From: Mycobacterium terramassiliense | GTDB taxonomy: Bacteria > Actinomycetota > Actinomycetes > Mycobacteriales > Mycobacteriaceae | Direction: 5' to 3' | Length of the DNA stretch: 64,000 nt | Assembly (NCBI RefSeq): GCF_900157385.1 | Contig: NZ_LT717697.1 | Coordinates: 310,001-374,000 of the forward strand | Shown: positions 61,738 to 64,000 of the stretch, piece by piece | How positions within the stretch are numbered: the first letter of the stretch is position 1 | Layout of the letters: the number at the start of each line of letters is the position of its first letter | The notes under the pieces: generated by a model | Told to the model about the DNA's origin: nothing | What the model saw: only the letters and a program-made list of their open reading frames with translations | The model's database searches: none | Made by a program: the position numbers and the translations under genes

Positions 61738-62367
61738 CTAGCCGATCTTGCGGTCGCGGTGCTTGCGCCGGGAGGCCAGCTCGTCTTCCGGGGCGGCGAT
61801 CGATTCGCCGCCGTCGGCGCGCTCGCCGTGGAAGTCGGCGATGACACCGGTCAGCTCGCGCATGGCCCCGGAGACGGCGATGCCGAACACGCCCTGCCCG
61901 CCCTGCAACAGGTCCACGACCTCTTCGGCCGAGGTGCACTCGTAAACGGTGGTGCCGTCGGAGAACAAGGTGATGTTGGCCAGGTCCTGGACGCCGCGCT
62001 GGCGCAGATGGTCGACCGCGACCCGGATGTTGTGCAGCGAGATGCCGGTGTCGAGCAGCCGCTTGACGATTTTGAGAACCAGGATGTCCTTGAACGAGTA
62101 AAGCCGCTGGCTGCCGGAGCCGGCCGCGCTGCGGATCGACGGGACGACCAGCGACGTGCGCGCCCAGTAGTCCAGCTGCCGGTAGGTGATCCCGGCGATC
62201 TGGCAAGCGCTGGGCCCCCGGTAACCCACCAGCTCGTCGGGCACGGAATCGTCGGGAAACAGCCCCGGCTGCACGGGCGCGCTGGCTGCGGTGACGGCCT
62301 GGTCGCTGCTCGCGGCGTTCGCGCCGTCAGCTAGATCCAGCTGCTCTTGACGTGGCTGCTCGCTCAC
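61738..62367 (-). CDS. resR: ResR (McdR, Rv1830-like), MerR-type regulator
   Basis: The 209-residue protein has a disordered acidic N-terminus and a MerR-type winged-helix (GPSACQIAGITYRQLDYWARTSLV, SGSQRLYSFKDILVLKIVKRLLD), then a C-terminal effector-like region. Rv1830 is known as ResR/McdR, a regulator tied to growth resumption after antibiotic stress and cell division. GTG 62367 (VSEQPRQE) is chosen because GAGAGG lies upstream; an ATG at 62418 is in frame. Confidence 0.9.
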   Translation of the reverse strand: MSEQPRQEQLDLADGANAASSDQAVTAASAPVQPGLFPDDSVPDELVGYRGPSACQIAGITYRQLDYWARTSLVVPSIRSAAGSGSQRLYSFKDILVLKIVKRLLDTGISLHNIRVAVDHLRQRGVQDLANITLFSDGTTVYECTSAEEVVDLLQGGQGVFGIAVSGAMRELTGVIADFHGERADGGESIAAPEDELASRRKHRDRKIG

Positions 62368-62674
62368 GGTGGTTCCTCTCGCCGATCGCGCTGTCCTCAT
62401 TGGCTGCACCGCAGCCACGTTTGCTCAGGCCCGAGTGCTAGTGAGCTTACGCTTTTCGATAGCCGCCGCGCCTTTAAGTCGTGATGAAAGTATGGCCGCT
62501 GCGGGGCTGTGTGGCCGCACTATCGGCCAGCGTGTCGACATCGCGGTGCCAGATGAGATAGATCCGTGATGTCGAGTCCCAGCGTAGTGCTTCGCCGAGC
62601 GGTCGCAGAATCGCGTGGTTCGGGCGCACCTCGTGCGGTTGCCGGGGACTGCTCGCGACGGGGGTGGGCGAGCG

Positions 62675-63169
62675 CTAGGTCGCCTTGAAGTCGTCCGGCG
62701 AGACGCTGTCGAGGAACTCCTTGAACTTCTCCACCTCGTCCTCCCGGACGGCGGTGTTGCCCTCTTCGTCGGTCTCGTCGGGGATGAGCAGTCCGGCCTG
62801 GGCGAGCACGGCTTCCTCGACGTAGATCGGGACGCCGACCCGCAGCGCGATCGCCACCGAGTCCGACGGGCGGGCCGACACGGTGATGTTGCGGTCGAAG
62901 ACCAGGTCGGCGTAGAACGTGCCCTCCTGCAGGTCGACGATCCGCACCTCTTTCAGCGAATGCCCCAGTGCGGCAATGAGATCCCTGATCAGGTCGTGCG
63001 TCAGCGGGCGAGGCGGTTCGACGCCTTGCTGCTCCAGCGCGATGGCGGCGGCTTCGGACTGACCGATCCAAATTGGCAGGTATCGGTCACCGTTTGCTTC
63101 GCGCAGCAACAGCACCGGTTGGTTCTGCGGCTGCTCGACGCGAATGCCGACAACACGAACTTCGCCCAT
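62675..63169 (-). CDS. Bifunctional nuclease-family (BFN/DUF151) protein
   Basis: The 164-residue protein is a DUF151/BFN domain: VVGIRVEQPQNQPVLLLREANGDRYLPIWIGQSEAAAI, then LTHDLIRDLI, FYADLVFDRN and RPSDSVAIALRVGVPIYV. Plant relatives have DNase/RNase activity; the mycobacterial protein (Rv1829) is uncharacterised. ATG 63169 (MGEVRVV) gives the Rv1829 length. It lies between two MerR-type regulators in the same direction. The 307 bases to the resR start hold no recognised gene. Confidence 0.9.
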   Translation of the reverse strand: MGEVRVVGIRVEQPQNQPVLLLREANGDRYLPIWIGQSEAAAIALEQQGVEPPRPLTHDLIRDLIAALGHSLKEVRIVDLQEGTFYADLVFDRNITVSARPSDSVAIALRVGVPIYVEEAVLAQAGLLIPDETDEEGNTAVREDEVEKFKEFLDSVSPDDFKAT

Positions 63170-63233
63170 CTGTGTCTGCCCTCCGCATGTCTTCAGCCCG
63201 TCGAACACCAAGCTGTCCAACGAAGTCTAATCC

Positions 63234-63980
63234 TCAGCGATGCAGAACGTCGCGAACGGCAGACTTGATCAGGGAGGTATGCAGTGTGATGGCGAGCGCA
63301 GCCACCTCACGCGCCAGATCGTCGGCGCGGTCGCGGGCGCCGGTCTTGCCCGCTTTGACTACCGGCCCCGCGATTTGGGCGATCAGGTCGGACTGCCGGT
63401 CGGCCGCGTTACGGAAGGCGCGCAGATGCCGCGGCTCGACGCCGTATTCGGCCAGCGCCCGCGCGCATTGCAGGATCACCACGGCGTGCTCGTCGAAGAA
63501 GCCGCCCGGACCGGTGGTGATCACCCCGGCTTTGAGCAGCGCCGTCAGCAGATTCTCGTCCACCCCGGAGCGTTCCAGCAGGTCTTCGCGGCTCAGCCGG
63601 ATCCGGGTCGGGGCCACCGCCGCCGGGTCGGGCCCGGTCTCGGTGTCGTCCCGGCTGTCCGGCACCGATACCAATCGCGGTACGCCGTAAGGCGATCCGA
63701 TCGGGGGCAGCTCGCCGTCGGGCTGGGCGTCCAGTTGCGCCCTGATCACCTTGAGCGGGAGGTAGTGGTCGCGCTGGGCCGTGAGGATGAAGCGCAGCCG
63801 CGCGCAGTCGTACGCGGTGAACCTCCGATATCCCGACGCGGCGCGCTGCGGCGTCACCAGCCCCTCGGCCTCCAGGAAGCGGATCTTGGAGATGGTGACA
63901 TCGGGGAAATCCGGTCTCAACAGATCCAGGACCGCCCCAATCGACATCCCGGCGAGAGCCGGGCTATCGGGCGCGCTCAC
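63234..63980 (-). CDS. MerR-type regulator (Rv1828-like)
   Basis: The 248-residue protein has an N-terminal MerR winged helix ([43 protein letters not shown] region, residues ~12-85) and a long C-terminal domain distinct from metal-binding MerR proteins. GTG 63980 is used. In H37Rv Rv1828 follows garA; the region beyond 63981 in the window is too short to show it. Ligand and targets are unknown. Confidence 0.92.
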   Translation of the reverse strand: MSAPDSPALAGMSIGAVLDLLRPDFPDVTISKIRFLEAEGLVTPQRAASGYRRFTAYDCARLRFILTAQRDHYLPLKVIRAQLDAQPDGELPPIGSPYGVPRLVSVPDSRDDTETGPDPAAVAPTRIRLSREDLLERSGVDENLLTALLKAGVITTGPGGFFDEHAVVILQCARALAEYGVEPRHLRAFRNAADRQSDLIAQIAGPVVKAGKTGARDRADDLAREVAALAITLHTSLIKSAVRDVLHR

Positions 63981-64000
63981 TACCCTCCGGAACCTCCATC

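Noticed and set aside
61484..61741. Small ORF in the gcvP leader (Rv1831-like position)
   Set aside because: It overlaps the glycine riboswitch aptamer and terminator, has no ribosome-binding site and no protein-like composition.

Overview
The window is GC-rich, densely coded mycobacterial DNA. Two PPE-family genes, F420/deazaflavin-type oxidoreductases, apa (modD), glcB, guaB1 and an IdeR-box/MrsI-type small RNA locus point to a slow-growing Mycobacterium, most likely of the M. avium complex. From about 4.1 kb to the right end the gene order follows, in reverse, the M. tuberculosis H37Rv order Rv1873 to Rv1828. The left 3.6 kb (intact oxyR, ahpC, ahpD and a GH13 gene) belongs elsewhere in H37Rv, so a rearrangement boundary lies near 3.6-4.1 kb. 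Species and ortholog assignments come from recalled family knowledge, not from searches.

Layout. 0-3.6 kb: peroxide defence (oxyR divergent from ahpC-ahpD) followed by a coupled alpha-amylase-family gene. 3.8-11.8 kb: a 41-codon small gene, a DUF1810 gene, lldD2, a PhyH-like dioxygenase, lon, a deazaflavin reductase-like gene, and TfoX-N, HhH-GPD and DUF72 genes. 11.8-18 kb: three genes in one direction (two-domain CaiB/BaiF CoA-transferase, thiolase-like protein, NAD(P)-epimerase fused to a PEP-synthase-like fragment). 18-26 kb: uppP, DUF427, GNAT, SDR, phosphoketolase ending in a 61-bp tandem repeat, CPBP protease, adhA and a GlsB/YeaQ-like protein. 26-30 kb: modABC and apa; apa is broken by frameshifts and an 83-bp palindrome. 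30-33.4 kb: SDR, F420-type LLM oxidoreductase, ndh.

33.4-43.9 kb: the complete urease set ureABCFGD, preceded in the same direction by an APC permease and two overlapping PPE genes, with a ureohydrolase further upstream. The ureohydrolase resembles nickel guanidine hydrolases more than classical agmatinases. H37Rv has urease here but, as far as I recall, not the other four genes. Together they suggest a nitrogen-scavenging locus: an outer-membrane PPE pair, an inner-membrane permease, a urea-releasing hydrolase and urease.

44-64 kb: conserved core. A thioesterase with an IdeR box and MrsI-type sRNA, blaI and an M56 protease, gnd, guaB1, two DUF21/CBS membrane proteins, glcB, a degenerate VWA protein, a CDF-like membrane protein, haloalkane dehalogenase, gcvP under a tandem glycine riboswitch, resR, a bifunctional-nuclease-family protein and a MerR regulator.

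Three reading-frame breaks (two in apa, one in a PPE gene) fall in GC-rich low-complexity DNA and may be sequence errors.
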